64,000 nt of DNA from Boesenbergia rotunda (taxonomy: Eukaryota > Streptophyta > Magnoliopsida > Zingiberales > Zingiberaceae), in assembly GCA_024364735.1 (NCBI GenBank), contig JAGFNQ010008760.1, positions 1-64,000 of the forward strand. Reading direction: 5' to 3'. Below are positions 21,225 to 34,500 of the stretch, piece after piece; within the stretch, counting starts at the first letter, position 1, and each line of letters begins with the position of its first letter. A program made the position numbers and the translations under genes. The notes under the pieces were generated by a model that worked only from the letters and a program-made list of their open reading frames with translations, searched no databases and was not told where the DNA came from.

Positions 21225-24200
21225 TGTCACGCCCCTAGAGGTATATGTTTACTCGAAAATCGGGTAACATCTCCCCTGAACTGTGGACATGTTGGGACAC
21301 ATAATACATAACTCATAACACATACGTTGGCTCAACCATCACAAATATGAAATAAAACACCACAACCACGCAGTTAATATCTTTAAGAAAAATAAAAATA
21401 GCAGAGAGTCCGAATACAAAAGAAACGAATATACCAGACTAACAAGATATAAATAAATGTCTGCTAAGACAATACCAAATAAATAAAAATAAATACTAGT
21501 CTAGGGATTAAATACGTAAAATAAACCAGACTCCAAACCAAATCGACATTGTGGGACTGACAACTAGATTTTCTCCTGGCTCCAGGTTGTTGGTGCAGTG
21601 AGCACTAAAGCCAGGATAAAAAGCCCTAGCGAAGGACTGCTAGGCACTTGGCGAAGGAATGCCAAGATACAAAGACCTAGCGAAGGACTGCTAGGTGCCA
21701 GGCGAAGGATAGCTTGGGACTGAAGCCCTAGCAAAGGAATGCTAGGCACCGGGCGAAGGACAGCTCGGCATCCAAGACCTGGCAAAGGATCGTCAGGCAA
21801 AAGTCCAACCAGAGGAACGGTTGGCATCAGGTACATTCTCCCGAGAGGAGTAGGTGAGGACGCGTTCCCCGTCGAGGGAACAGTAGGCGTCGGTTCGACC
21901 TAGGGTTCCATTTGGGAGACCCAAAGTCAGAACCAAGACAGCTAAGGCTGTATAACCTAACCACTTAATGTTTTGTTATGTTTTGGACTAACCCTGGATG
22001 CAGGACCGAAGGAACGAGTGTCTGCAGATCAGAGAGCCTCAAAGGAGTGAGGCAACAGCTGATCAGGGTGCCCGGAGTGTCCCGGGTGCCCCCAAGGTGA
22101 ACATAAAACACACAAGTAAAATTGTCAGATAACAAGTAAGACTTAACTTTTGAACCCTGTTGCCATTATCAAAACATAGGTTTGACTTTAGTGCTCACTG
22201 CACCAACACAGGTAATGCATCTACCTGCTACCTGAAATAAAAGTAGATGGTGGGGGTGGTGAGTCCGGGCGGACTCTGCGAGTATAAGAGTAGACAAATG
22301 CATGACATTACAAAAATATATAACAAGCAACAGAAGCAATGGTGTACAGTCTCTAGGAAACAAAAGAACAACTAAGCATGTATGAAAATCGAGTGATATC
22401 ATAATATCAAAACATACATGCATGTCAACCAAATGTAGCAATCATAGTTCATATAAATGCAGCAGACACAAGAAAATGCATAATGGAATAAATGCACATG
22501 ATGCAATAACATATGTCACCCCAGACGCTAGTCAAGCCGCCAACAAATCACATCTATGTGGCCGAGTGGGTAGGGCTGTGACAACTGTACGTACTCCAAC
22601 GAATACCACTAGAATATGTGGTTGAGTGGACAGGATGCTGGGGAGTCAACTACTCCAAAAACCCCAGAAAAAAGGGGGAGCCACCAGCAGCTCTGATATC
22701 CCTCGGAAAAACGGTGAGGGTGTCAACTACTTGCCTACAACTCCAACATCTACTGTACATAAGTGATTGAGTGTGGCGTAATAGGATAGTTGCTCGCACT
22801 CTAGCAACTACCACGACAAGTGGTTGAGTGGCGAAGCAACTAAATGACTGACGACGGCTTAACCATATGGAAGCTAACAGTTGTCAGTATGCAATGGTGC
22901 AGATATGATGCATGATACAAATATATAAACAGCCGAATAACAACGATGCAATGATATAAGAAACAAGTACTAGTAATCAACAAAACATGCAACTAAACTA
23001 TTAGGTTTACTAGGTAGGATATCTCTAATGCCAAGAAACCTAGTTGTGTTTAATGAACATTTTCAAGTACTCGCGTACAAGCGGTACTTTATAGAATAGA
23101 AAACCAACGATGAGACTATATGGATATAAAATATGATTAACTCAAAGATCAAATGAAGAAAGTATCAACCGATGATATTAAAATAAACAACAACAAAGAA
23201 CAAGGTCAAGCATACCTACTTAGACATAAAAAGTTATGCATTTAAGATAAATGAACTATAGGAATACAAAGGAGGAATACCCATCTTAATTATAGAAGTT
23301 CATAAACGAAGAAGACTTTCCACGATCAACCGTACAAGTCCCAAGTCAAGGCACTGTGTCAAGCTTAGAGTTAAGCTTCTTATACAATTAAATAAATTAA
23401 CCAAAATAAATTAACCAAATAAAATACTAAACACAATTAGGATATATCCTAATTACAACATGTACTTAATCAAATCATCAATAACAGAAAGTTCCTTCTT
23501 AACATAATTATCACCATCAGGTTATTGGGTTAATTCCCAAATTAACCCAAGGAACTACCACCCATTCAAACTTAAATCCTTTACTACATGATTAGATTAA
23601 AACTACACCAATTAACCTCGCCAAATTCAACTTACGCAGCCACAACCCAACACAACACACAACTTACTTTACTGTTCTAACAACATGCAAGGAAATGCAA
23701 GCCTATGGCAGTAGAGGAGGGCAACAACCAAATCAAAGGATGTCAAAACCCAACTCACAATTAGGATGGAAAAACACATAAAACACAAGGCACCCAAATA
23801 CGAAGCTAATGACAACCATCAAAGATTAACACCCCACTCATTATCAAGCACAAACTTGAACCCAACCAGAACCCTGACACAAATACATTTGTATCAAATG
23901 AAAATGAGTCAATCTAATCTCAAATCAAAACCCTACAGAGAAAATCCCAATCAAGAACTCACGGCAATATCAAAAACAGAGAAACCAAATTCAATTTCAA
24001 CTTCCCAATGATCTATAATAACTTACGAATGCCAACTTCAAAACCAAACCCTAAGAAGTCAAATTAGGGGTCAGAATCCAACAATTAGGACTCATGGCAA
24101 GAGGAAATGTGATCAAATCATAGCTTCACAAATTCATAGCAATTTCCTTCTAAATTGAAACACCGTTCACGTGATCAAATTGCCGGTTCTCCACTTGACG

Positions 24201-24509
24201 GGGTTCGTAGAGGAGGGAAAGGCGCGAACAGGGAGACGAGGTGCTCGTCACCTTGTTCATGGGTGTCGAAGCACACAAAGAAGAAGAAATTGGCGAAGAG
24301 GAAGTGCGGTGCAGGAGGAAACTGCTCGTGCGTGATGGGTTCGGCGTCGAGGAAGAAACGGCGGAAAGGAAGACTTTAGGGAGGTAAACTAGGGCTTTTA
24401 TTTGTTTTTAGCTTTTTACAAAAAGGCCCTATAAGTTTGGTTAATTCAAATAAGGCCCTTAATTTTGGGCTTTTATGCCTTTAAGCCCTCAAATTTTCGA
24501 TATCTAACA
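21225..24509 (-). repeat. 3' LTR of chromovirus-like gypsy (about 3.3 kb)
   Basis: Plus-strand edges TGTCACGCCCC and ATATCTAACA; a polypurine tract on the minus strand lies immediately to the right. The LTR is of the same family as the solo LTR at 55333-58559 (same TGTCACGCCCC start, similar length, the same GTGTCACCCC ... GTGGGTAG block). It carries a 621-bp insertion at 21588-22208. Open frames inside are not credible genes. Confidence 0.8.
21588..22208. mobile_element. 621-bp element with 23-bp terminal inverted repeats
   Basis: The first 23 bases (21588-21610, starting TGTTGGTGCAGTGAGC) and the last 23 (22186-22208, ending GCACCAACA) are perfect reverse complements. CAGGT flanks both sides (21583-21587 and 22209-22213). 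The left half is related to the G LTR read in reverse: an array of CTAGCGAAGGACTGCTAGG-like units, the AGGAGTAGGTGAGG segment and GGCGTCGGTTCGACCTAGGG. It has no coding capacity. It is either an LTR with unusually long inverted ends or a small non-autonomous element built from LTR sequence. Confidence 0.75.
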
Positions 24510-24527
24510 TTCTCCCCCACTAAAAAA
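24510..24527 (-). other. polypurine tract of chromovirus-like gypsy
   Basis: TTCTCCCCCACTAAAAAA on the plus strand; on the minus strand a purine-rich tract directly before the TGTTAGATATCG LTR start. Confidence 0.8.
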
Positions 24528-24618
24528 ATTTGGTCTCCAAATTTTGCTAGTCAACCAGAACAGGTATCAATAACACAGATATAGCATAAATACTGAATGC
24601 AACTCAACTATAGACACC

Positions 24619-26481
24619 TCAGGTATAGCAAGCTTTGATCATATCTTCGAGCTTCCAAGTCGGTTCCTCATCAGAGTGGTTCTGCCAACCAACTTTGACC
24701 AACCGAATAGTCTTGTTTCTCAACCGATGCTCCCTGTGCCCCAATATCCACATAGGTACCTCCTTGTAGGTTGCATCTGGCTGAAGTGTGATCGGGACCT
24801 CTGATAAAATATGTGTAGGGTCTGGTATATATTTTCTCAATATGGAAACATGAAACACATTGTGAACTCCAACGAGAGACAATGGTAATGTCAGACGGTA
24901 AGCTATTGCTCCAATCCGCTCCAAAATCTGGAAAGGCCCAATATTGCGAGGAGCTACCTTACCTCGCAAGCCAAACCTCTTCACCCTTTTCGTGGGTGAT
25001 ACTCGTAAGAATACGTGATCACTCATGGAGAACTCCAAGGGTCGGCGTCTCCGATCTACATAAATCTTCTGATTATCCTGAGCCTCTGACAGACGACGTC
25101 TGATAGTACAGACTAGCTCTGTATCACGCTGAATTCTCTGAGGTCCTAGAAACTAAGATTCCCCAACCTCCTCCCAGAGGGTGGGTGTCCTACAAGCTCT
25201 ACCATACAACGCCTCAAATTGTGCCATCTGGATAGCCGAATGATAACTATTATTGTAGGCAAACTCAACCAAGTGTAGGTGATCATCCCAGTTGCCTCCA
25301 AAATTCATAACACTGGATCTCAGTAAATCCTCTAGAGTTTGAATGATATGCCTTGACTGTTTGTTCGTCTGTGGATGAAAGGTTATACTGAATTGAAGCT
25401 CAGTACCCATGGCCTGCTGCAAACTCTGCCAAAATCGCGAAGTGAAACACGGGTCTCTGTCTGATATGATGCTCAGAGGGATACCGTGTAGTATAATAAT
25501 CTCATGGAAGTACAACTCTATCGGCTTCTCCAGTGAATCTATCCTCTGAATCCCCAAGAAATAAGCAGATTTGGTTAATCGATCAATGATCACCCAAATC
25601 GCGTCGTGTCTTCTCCGAGTCGTCGGTAACCGCACAACAAAATGCATAGTGATGTGCTCCCATTTCCACTCAAGAATACGGATCTTCTGGAGTAATCCAG
25701 CAGGTCTCTGATATTCGACCTTCATCTAGTGGCACACTAGATATCTAGCTACAAAATCTACAATGTCATTCTTCACATCGTTTCACTAGTAGGAATGTCT
25801 CAAATCTCTGTACATACGGGTACCGCTAGGATGTACAACAATCCGAGATTGATGAGCCTCCTGAAGAAACTCCTCTAAGACCGGATGTGACTTAGGTACG
25901 CACAATCTCCCTTGGAAATATAGAATACCCTGGTCATCTAGTGTAAAGTCAGTCTGTTGCTCTGAGGCTATCCAGCTGCCTAGGAACTACAGATACTGAT
26001 TACTGGTCTGAGCCTCTCTGATCCTCGTCCCAATCGAAGACTGAGCAACCATAGTCACTAATAACCCTTTCTCTGTCTGATCCTGCTCCTCCAGTCCTAA
26101 CTCTGAGAAGTTCTGAACCAAATATGTGACCCTAACTCGCTGACAAGCTAGAACACTCCGAGATTTTCTGCTCAGTACATATGCAACCACATTAGCTTTC
26201 CCTGGATGATAGCTAATGGTGCAGTCATAATCATTTAGGAACTCCATCCACTGCCTCTGATGCAGTTTCAGCTCCTTCTGAGTGAATAGATACTTGAGGC
26301 TCTTGTGATTCGTGAAAATCTCAAACGTGATGCCGTAGAGATGATGTCTCCATATATTCAGGGCAAAAATAATGACTGCAAGCTCTAAGTCGTGAACTGG
26401 ATAGTTCTTCTCATGCTCCTTCAACTGACGAGAAGCATAAGAGACTACCCGTCCATGCTGCATCAAAACTACACCTAAACC
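24619..26481 (-). pseudogene. gypsy pol, integrase and RNase H part, broken
   Basis: Minus-strand pieces in one frame: RNase H (26466 to 25987, with YASRQLKEHEKNYPVHDLEL and an LSRKSRS end), integrase core (25725-25153) and a C-terminal chromodomain-like segment (25038-24619, VHNVFHVSILRKY ... WQNHSDEEPTWKLE). Stops separate the pieces. Integrase is dead on sequence grounds: the first catalytic Asp of the usual MDF motif is His (MHF), and the region that should read DGQSER lacks the catalytic Glu (NKQSRH); the middle Asp in SDRD remains. The C-terminal type places it among chromoviruses (Tekay/Del-like). The gene is cut at 26481 by copia M2 and continues at 48399. Confidence 0.88.
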
Positions 26482-28470
26482 TGTTGGGCATGACTTGACA
26501 GATTTCCTAAGCGAATACTTGGTCGTCCTTGAGAGGCCTCTCTATGTCTACGGATTAAAAACTAATCCGCATGGAGATCCGTCTCCCAACGACCATCTCA
26601 CCATTGTATCATTTCGTATGAATTACAACTTGGCCAATCACAAAGATCGTGCCTTGTAATTCTTCTAACGGAACGACCGCAGAAGAGACAACGAGTAGGT
26701 TACCGGTTCTTGTGTTTACAGTCGGGGTCCAGTTAATTAATTATTAGCTATGATTCACAATCAAAATAATTAAATAACGCACATGAAATGACGAAGCTAA
26801 TTAGCATGGCACAATAAAAACAAAAGGAGCTTAGGAAAAGATTATATCTTCCTTATTACCTCGCGGTCTTCTACCTTATGTCCCTTCCTTCCCGGACGTC
26901 GTGTGGTCGACGAGTTACCGAGAACCGAGACACCAAAACCCTTCTTCTTGCTTGTGCCGACCAAAGAAGGAGATGATTTCTCCTCTTCCTTCTCCCTTTT
27001 CTCTTCTCCCAATCCGCTGTTCTGTTTACAGCATACAAAGCCACAACAATCTAATTGTTGTCCTGCTGTCCACGCACGCCGGGAGAAGCCAACAGCTATT
27101 CGGTTGCTGTCCATGCACGCTGGGAGAAGTTGACAGCACATGCTGTTCCTCCTTGCATGGAGAAGCTGCTCCACCTTCTCTGCCCATGCACGTTGGGAAG
27201 CCAACAGCAGCTGCTGTCCATCCACGCATGGAGAAGCTGCTCTCCACCTGTTGTCCATGCACGCTAGGAAGCCAACAGCGGGTGTTGTCCATCCACACAT
27301 GGAGAAGGCGCATGGAGAAACTGTTCTCCACCTGCTGTCCATGCACGTTGGGAAGCCAAAAGTGATTGCTATCCATCCACGCATGGAGAAACTGCTCTCT
27401 AACAATTGGAGAAGCAACACCACAGGAAGGTGAATTGCTTGTTCTAGCCCCAGAGTAGGCACCGCAACCGGCTGTATCTTCTGGGTGTTTGGCGCCGCCT
27501 ACCCAAAGGAGAGAGGGAGAGATTGAGAAGAGAATAGAAAGCTAGGGTTTTCCTTGATGGCTCTATGGGATATTTATAAGGCTAAGGTAGAGACCAAGAA
27601 GAGGAGTTGGATTTTGGCCCGCTAATGGATCTATAACCAATCCATTAATTAAGATTCATTCCACTAAAGGATCTTAATTGAACTTCCTCACCAACCTCCA
27701 TATTTTCATATGAGCTCCATTTATTATGAGTCATCCATCCCCCGTGTTTAAGATATCGAATGCCCATTAATTAATTTAAATTACTGACAATTTAAATTAA
27801 TTAAGTTCTGGAACCTTGATTAGTACCACTCAACCTTATCATCATGGTGGATCAAATCCACTTGTAGGGTTTAACATGTTGAACCTTTTGAGCTCATCAA
27901 GGGGGCATCATCATCCCGACTCACCAAGACACGGATTTCGTCAATAATCAACGATACACCATATAATTAATATTATCTCCCATCTTACCGGGACTATCGA
28001 TCTAACAGAATAGATCTCACCCATTGGTAAATCAAAGAAATAATAATTAATAATATGTGCCCATTATTATATCAGGATTTAGGGATCGTACTCCATAATA
28101 AAATCTGATGTCATATCCAATTATCAAGCCAGTACAAATTGGATAACCTCTGGTTTTGGTCTTGCTCAATATACTCGAAGCACACTAGTGTAATTCTATG
28201 GTCAAGACCAACCACACCTAATTACACTACAACCATCCCGATGGTTTGTCCAATTCTATCTCGGCTGTGAGCATCTACTTATACTAAGCAAGGAATTAAT
28301 AACATGATCTTCTGTGTGACACCACACACCATGTTATCTACAATCCAAAGTAAAGGACTTTTATGCATGTACTAATATAAACAAGCATCTAGTGTTGTTG
28401 TGATTCTTTTTTCAAAATAAAGATGACTTATATATAAAAAGAGCAAGTCTTTTAGTATACACATCTAACA
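26482..28470 (-). repeat. 3' LTR of M2 (1989 bp)
   Basis: Plus-strand edges TGTTGGGCATG and CATCTAACA. Homologous to 38484-48397 once the SINE and CACTA are removed; the two copies differ at many positions, so the element is old. A minus-strand TATA (plus TATTTATA) is at 27571-27578. Confidence 0.85.
27055..27400. repeat. 66-70-bp tandem repeat inside M2 LTR
   Basis: Degenerate units built on GTTGTCCATGCACG, GGGAAGCCAACAGC and CATGGAGAAGCTGCTC. The same array is in the other M2 LTR (39060-39370 and, past the SINE, 39608-39680) but not in M1. It generates several overlapping open frames in both strands that are not genes. Confidence 0.8.
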
Positions 28471-28485
28471 ATCTCCCACTTATAC
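28471..28485 (-). other. polypurine tract of M2
   Basis: ATCTCCCACTTATAC on the plus strand; AAGTGGGAGAT on the minus strand abuts the LTR start TGTTAGATG. The core AAGTGGGAG is the same as in copia-1 and copia-2. Confidence 0.8.
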
Positions 28486-28511
28486 TCAAAGACTTTGTTG
28501 TCCTCAAAATG

Positions 28512-29901
28512 TCATACATCTGACTCCCTGATCGTCCACATGCCTAAAGCTCTCGGTATCAAGGCCTCAGCGAAAAAGATCTCCCAGGTTGTCCTTTGAT
28601 GTAATCTAGGCAACAACAGCTTTTCCTCTCCTGGGTGGTACTTGCGCTCTATGTGTTTACTTGCTTTATGGGATCGTGATTCCTTTGGCTTTGCAACTGT
28701 ACCATTGTTATCACAACAAATTGTGATAGCTCTGGGCAAACCAGGAATCACATCTATGTCCATCTTAAGGTTCCTGAACCATGTAGCTTTCCTGGCTGTC
28801 AAAGAGACTACCATCGATCCAGCTTCCATGTTGGAGTCCAACACGCAGCCGCTGTGCAACACTCCTCCAAACTATGGTTCTACCTCCTAAAGTAAATACA
28901 AAACCCTGAGGAATACTTATATTTGCCCCTATCCGACTGGAAATATGTATCCATATAACCCACAGGAGATTGGTCTGCCCGATAAAACATCACATAGTCC
29001 TTAGTCCTTCTCAGGCACTAATATATGCTTTTACCGCCATCCAATTTTCTTGACTTGTGTTACTCCGATATCTGCCAACCATGCCCATGATACAACAGAT
29101 ATCTGGTCTCAATTTTAGCAAACATAAGGCTTCTTATAACCGACGCTAAAAGAACCGCCATTACCTGCTCTATCTCCTTTGATAATCTAAACATATCTCC
29201 TTGGATAGAGTAGCTCCACAGTTGAAAAGTACAAAACCTTTCTTGTAGGTTTCCATGCTAAAACGAGTTAAGACAGTGTCTCTGTATGAAACTAGGGATA
29301 AGCACAACATCCTTCTCTGGTGATCCCTTAGAACTTTGATCGCCAAGGATGTGTCCTGCTTCTCCTAAGTCTTTCATATCAACTGTTTGGACAATCATAG
29401 CCTTACGTCTGATAATACTTTGTCATTGTTGCCAACTAATAAAATATTATCTATGTATAGTACAAGAATACCACTACGTTTCCGTCACATTTCTTACATA
29501 CACAAATCTCATCCGTCCTTTGAACAAATCCATATGACCGGATTATCTCTTCAAAGCGATGTTCCTCGTCATAGGTCCAGGGATATTGATTCATGGTCGC
29601 CAGGGGCTGAGTGCGAAGACTCTCCCAAGAACATGAATCCTTCTAGTTGACTAACAACCCTCCCACTATGACGAGGCACCACCTGTGTATCTTCTGTGAC
29701 ACGCGCTACAATGACTTGTGGTATATCTTCTTGTACAGTTGGTACTAAGGTCAGAGTGTCCCCTCTAAATTTTTCAAGAACTAGTCTACTCATGGGCTTG
29801 TGGTTCCTCACATAGTCTTCCTCTAAGAATCGGGCATTCGTGCCAACGATTACCCTCTGATCCTTAGGACTATAGAACCACCTTTCGGAAAATTTTTCCA
29901 A
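28512..29901 (-). pseudogene. M2 copia pol remnants
   Basis: Minus-strand remains in polyprotein order: the C-terminal tail of integrase (29901-29569, with VGTNARFLEEDYV and a VPRHSGRVV segment), scraps of reverse transcriptase around a degraded YVDD box (about 29440-29470), and RNase H (28862 onward to 28512, with CDNNGTVA and a KHIERKYH segment). Most of the reverse transcriptase core is gone and frames change several times between 28880 and 29560. No function can remain. The 29901 end coincides with the start of copia-2's leader, a deletion junction. Confidence 0.8.
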
Positions 29902-31522
29902 TTATGGAAACTTTCAAATTATAATAAATTTTAGAATTAGGAATTTCAAAGTTTGGAAATCGTCATGAAATTTCGCAAACGTTTGAAATTTTCTAGTTTC
30001 TAAATTTTTATAATAATTGTGAAAATTTCCCATCTTTGGAAAATTTCCAATTTTGGAAATTTTTCTATTTTAGAAATTTTCCAACTTTGGAAATATGTAA
30101 GTTTTCTTTGTACCAGAAACTTACAATTATTCTGAAAACCTATTTTCGAAATCTCGCAATTTTGGGCACTTTCTTTTAAGAAAGTCTTGACAAATTCATG
30201 GACAGTTAATTGACAATTAAATTTAAATTGGTTTTTAAATTGACAACAAAATTCTTTATTTTGGATTGAGCCTCGGGGAGCCGTCCAATTTAAAGTTAGA
30301 TGTTGTAATTTAATTTCCCAATTTTTAATTGAAATTGTCATGTTTGATTTGGATTGAGCCTCGGGGAGCCGTCCAATTGGATTTACAACACTTTACTTTT
30401 CTTTGGGTATCTGAGCCTCGGGGAGCCACCCTTAGAAAACGATTTGTTGTAATTAATCAATCCATGAATAAAATATGTTTTAAGAGGTGATGCTCTTACA
30501 TATTGTTGTCTCCAAAATTAATTAGGAAATTGGTTTCCTATAGAGTTTTCTTAAATGAGATTTTCATGAAAATAATATGTAGTTGAATTAAGGGATTTGT
30601 CTCTTAATTTAATAAGATTTGATTTAGAGAAATCAAAGACTTGAACATATTATTTCCGAAATTAATTATGACAATTTAGGAAATTGTTTCCCAAAACAAT
30701 TCCTTCAATATAGTATGAAATAGAATTAGGAAATCCGGTTCCTAATTCAATTAATGAGACTTGATAACTTGAGTCACATACATACTTTATTAAGGAAATC
30801 GTTAGTCATGACATATGTCATGAATGTGCATTAAAAAGGAAAAGATGAGACCAAAACCCCTTACAAAATATTAAGGCCAACACCTTCCATTAATATGGTT
30901 AGAATCGGAGTTTTGTTTCTCTCTTGGGTTGATGGACACATCCATGCCCGACTTGAACCTTAACATGTTCAAACCATGGAATTAGTTTATGAATAATATA
31001 GTTGGAGTCAGAGGTCAATCCTTAGTTTTGGTTGTTGGACACATCCAAGCCTGACTAAACGGTTGAATGAGCTCCAACCATATTAAAACTATTTCTTGAT
31101 TAATGGGTCAGCCTTAAGCTTGGAGCATCGATTTGTTGTGCCACAGCCAAGGTCGATGTAAAGAGAGGTGCAGTTAGGTGCTATGTATATGATGCATACT
31201 TGTTAATGAGTTAACAACCTAATGATTTATGCAAACATTCAATTAGTTGATAGCATAACGTGATAGTTACATATATGTGATATGTAATCGGTATAATTAC
31301 CTACCTTCATAGCTAAGGAAAACTTGATGGCCACAGCCATGGTAATTCTTATCTATGGTTGGATATCAACCTATTTGGAGATGTTCCTACGATCTCCCGA
31401 ATTGATAATAAGGGTTATTCAATTTGAAAAATAAATAGGATTTTATTTATGTATGTTGATACATTCTCAAATAAATCTTCTCACATAATCTCAATTTGTA
31501 TTTCTAGGATAATCACTCGATC
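29902..31522 (+). other. leader region of copia-2
   Basis: 1.6 kb without a credible gene. From 29880 to 30110 it is rich in repeats of GGAAATTTTCCAA, which are self-complementary. Three copies of TGAGCCTCGGGGAGCC follow, then a perfect 18-bp palindrome TCATGACATATGTCATGA at 30806-30823, and two GGACACATCCA segments (30933, 31047). Left boundary is approximate. Confidence 0.45.
30263..30430 (+). repeat. triple TGAGCCTCGGGGAGCC motif
   Basis: The motif occurs at about 30267-30282, 30355-30370 and 30412-30427, the first two extended by GTCCAATT. Spacing is 88 and 57 bp. Each copy contains a GGCTCnCC/GGGGAGCC self-complementary core. It lies in the presumed untranslated leader. Confidence 0.7.
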
Positions 31523-34500
31523 ATGTCTTACATAAACTTGCGTTCCATTTTGGATACCAATAAACTGACCGGGCCGAACTTCATGGACTGGCTTAGAAAC
31601 CTGAGGATAGTCCTTAAGGCAGAAAAGCCTGCTTGTGTCCTTGAAGATCAACTTCCCAAACGTCCTTCTGAAAATGCAACTCCAGACCAGTTTCCTGAGT
31701 TGCTCAACCTGCTGAAGACTGTAGAGCCTTCTGTAAAGCAGGATCAGAAGACGATACTGTTAGTTGGTTCCTCAAAGAAAGGTTCTAAGAGGAAGCCCAA
31801 AGAACAGAATAAGAGAAAGAAGAAAAAGGCCAAAAAGACTGAAAAAACCTCAAAAGACACTTGCCATCATTGTGGCAAGGAAGGTCACTGGCGAAGAAAC
31901 TGCAAGATTTATCTTGAGTCCATGAAGAAGAAGGCATCCGATGCCCCATCTTCTTCAGACATCTTCGTTATTGAATGTCACTCTATTTCCTCGGATACCT
32001 GGGTACTTGATACTGGGTGTAGCTCACATATATGTAATGACATAAAGGGGCTAAGGAATAGAAGAAGACTCGTCAAGGGAGAAGCTAATTTGAGAGTTGG
32101 AAATGGAGCAAAGATTGCTGCTGTTTCCATCGGAACATATTTGCTAAAGCTCCCGACTGGACGTATCTTAGAATTGGATAATTGCTATTTTGTTCCTTCG
32201 TTAATAAAGAACATTGTATCTATTTCATGTTTGAATGAAAAGGGTTATCATTTAACTTTCAGTAACAATTGTTGTTACATAACTTTAAATGGCGTTCTTT
32301 ATGGGAATGGAACTTTGTGCAATGGCATCTACACGTTAGATTTATCCAGTGACGTTTTCAATATCGAAGTTAGCAACAAACGTGCTCGAATAGATAATCG
32401 AATAGACTCCTACACGTGGCACTGTCGTCTTGGCCATATAAGTAAGAAACGCATGACCGAATTACACCGATGTGGAATTTTGGAATCATTTGAACCCGGT
32501 TCATTTGATACATGCGAATCATGCTTAAAAGGCAAGATGACCAAATTACCCTTTCCCGGAAAAGGTAATCCAGTGGGAGAATTGCTTGGTCTAATACATA
32601 CCGATGTATGTGGACCAATGTCAACTCTTTCACAAGGAGGCTATAGCTACTTCATCACCTTCATCGATGATCACTCACGATTCGGGTATGTGTTCTTGAT
32701 GAAACACAAATCTGAAGCCTTTGAGAAATTCAAAGAGTTCAGAAATGAAGTAGAGAAATAGCTTGGCAAAAGTATTAAGATACTTCGATCCGATCGAGGT
32801 GGTGAATACTTAAGTCAAGAGTTTCAAGATTATCTAAGGGACAATGGGATATTGTCCCAATGGACTCCGCCGTATACACCACAGCATAATGGTGTATCTG
32901 AGAGGCGCAACCGAACCTTGATGGACATGGTTAGGTCTATGATGAATCATGCAACTCTTCCAAAATCCTTTTGGAGCTATGCACTTAAGACAGCTGTTTA
33001 CTTGCTAAACAGAGTCCCAACTAAGGTAGTCTCTACTACTCCATATGAGATTTGGAATAGTAAGAAACCTCACTTAACTCACCTTAAGATATGGGGTTGT
33101 CCTGCTTATGTGAAGCGGGTTGTATCAGACAAATTGGATGCTAAGTCTGATAAATGTCTATTTATTGGATACCCTAAGGAAACGAAGGGTTACCAATTCT
33201 ATCATCCCTTGGAACAAAAGGTGTTTGTTTCAAGGCATGCTGTATTTCTAGAGAAAGAGTTTCTTTTGCAAGAAAACAGTGGGAGTGTGATTGAACTTGA
33301 TGAAGTTCAAGAAACTCCAATAGACATCACAGAGACACCTAGTCTAGGCCCACAACCGATAATTCATAGTGATGAGCTATCAGTTGAACCTAAAACTACA
33401 CCACCTCTTCGTAGGTCTGATAGGACACGCAACATTCCAGAGAGATACGGATTTCTCGTAAGTGAATCGAACGACGTGTTGCTCATTGGCGATGACGAAC
33501 CTATCAGTTATGAAGATGTTCTGAAAAATTCAGAAAGGGACAGATGGCTTGAGGCCATGAAGTCGGAAATGGATTCCATGTATGAAAATCAAGTATGGGA
33601 CTTGGTTAACCCACCTGAAGGGATTAAGCCCATAGGGTGCAAGTGGGTTTTCAAGAAGAAAACCGACATGGAAGGTAATGTTGTTACCTTTAAGGCTAGA
33701 TTAGTGGCAAAAGGATATCGTCAAAAACAAGGAGTTGACTATGACGAAACCTATTCGCCAGTAGCTATGCTTAAATCCATTCGGATGCTCCTAGCCATAG
33801 CAGCTCATTATGATTATGAGATATGGCAAATAGATGTGAAAACAGCTTTCCTTAATGGAAACCTACTTGAGGATGTATACAAGATACAACCTGAAGGTTT
33901 CACATCAGTTGATAAAACCAAGGTATGCAAGCTTCGACGATCCATATATGGACTAAAGCAAGCATCTAGGAGCTGGAACATCTGTTTTGATGAGACAATC
34001 AAAGAGTTTGATTTCTCACAAAATCCTGACGAACCTTGTGTGTACAAGAAGGTTAGTGGGAGTGCAGTCGTATTCCTAGTATTATATGTCGATGACATCT
34101 TACTTATAGGAAACGATATATCAGTTTTACAGACAGTTAAGATTTGGTTGTCCAAAACTTTCTCCATGAAAGACCTGGGAGAAGCAACCTATATCCTTGG
34201 GATTAGAATCTATAGAGATAGATCAAAACGGTTGCTTGGTCTTTCGCAGTCTACATATATAGACCGAGTGCTAAAAAGGTTTAGCATGTCGGAATCCAAG
34301 AAAGGTTACCTTCCCATCAGGCATGGGATCAACCTTTCGAAATCTATGTGTCCGCGCACAGAAGACGAGAGGATTAGCATGAATAAGATTCCCTATGCAT
34401 CCGCAATAGGATCTATCATGTATGCTATGTTATGTACTAGGCCCGATGTATCGTATGCTCTGAGCGTCACGAGCAGATACCAATCTGATCCAGGAATGGA

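Noticed and set aside
24155..24379. 74-codon basic protein
   Set aside because: Inside the gypsy 3' LTR, low complexity Lys/Arg-rich, no homolog recognised.
26842..27462. Overlapping open frames of 60-206 codons on both strands
   Set aside because: They come from the tandem repeat of the M LTR; the same frames reappear shifted at 38843-39460 with no protein-like conservation.
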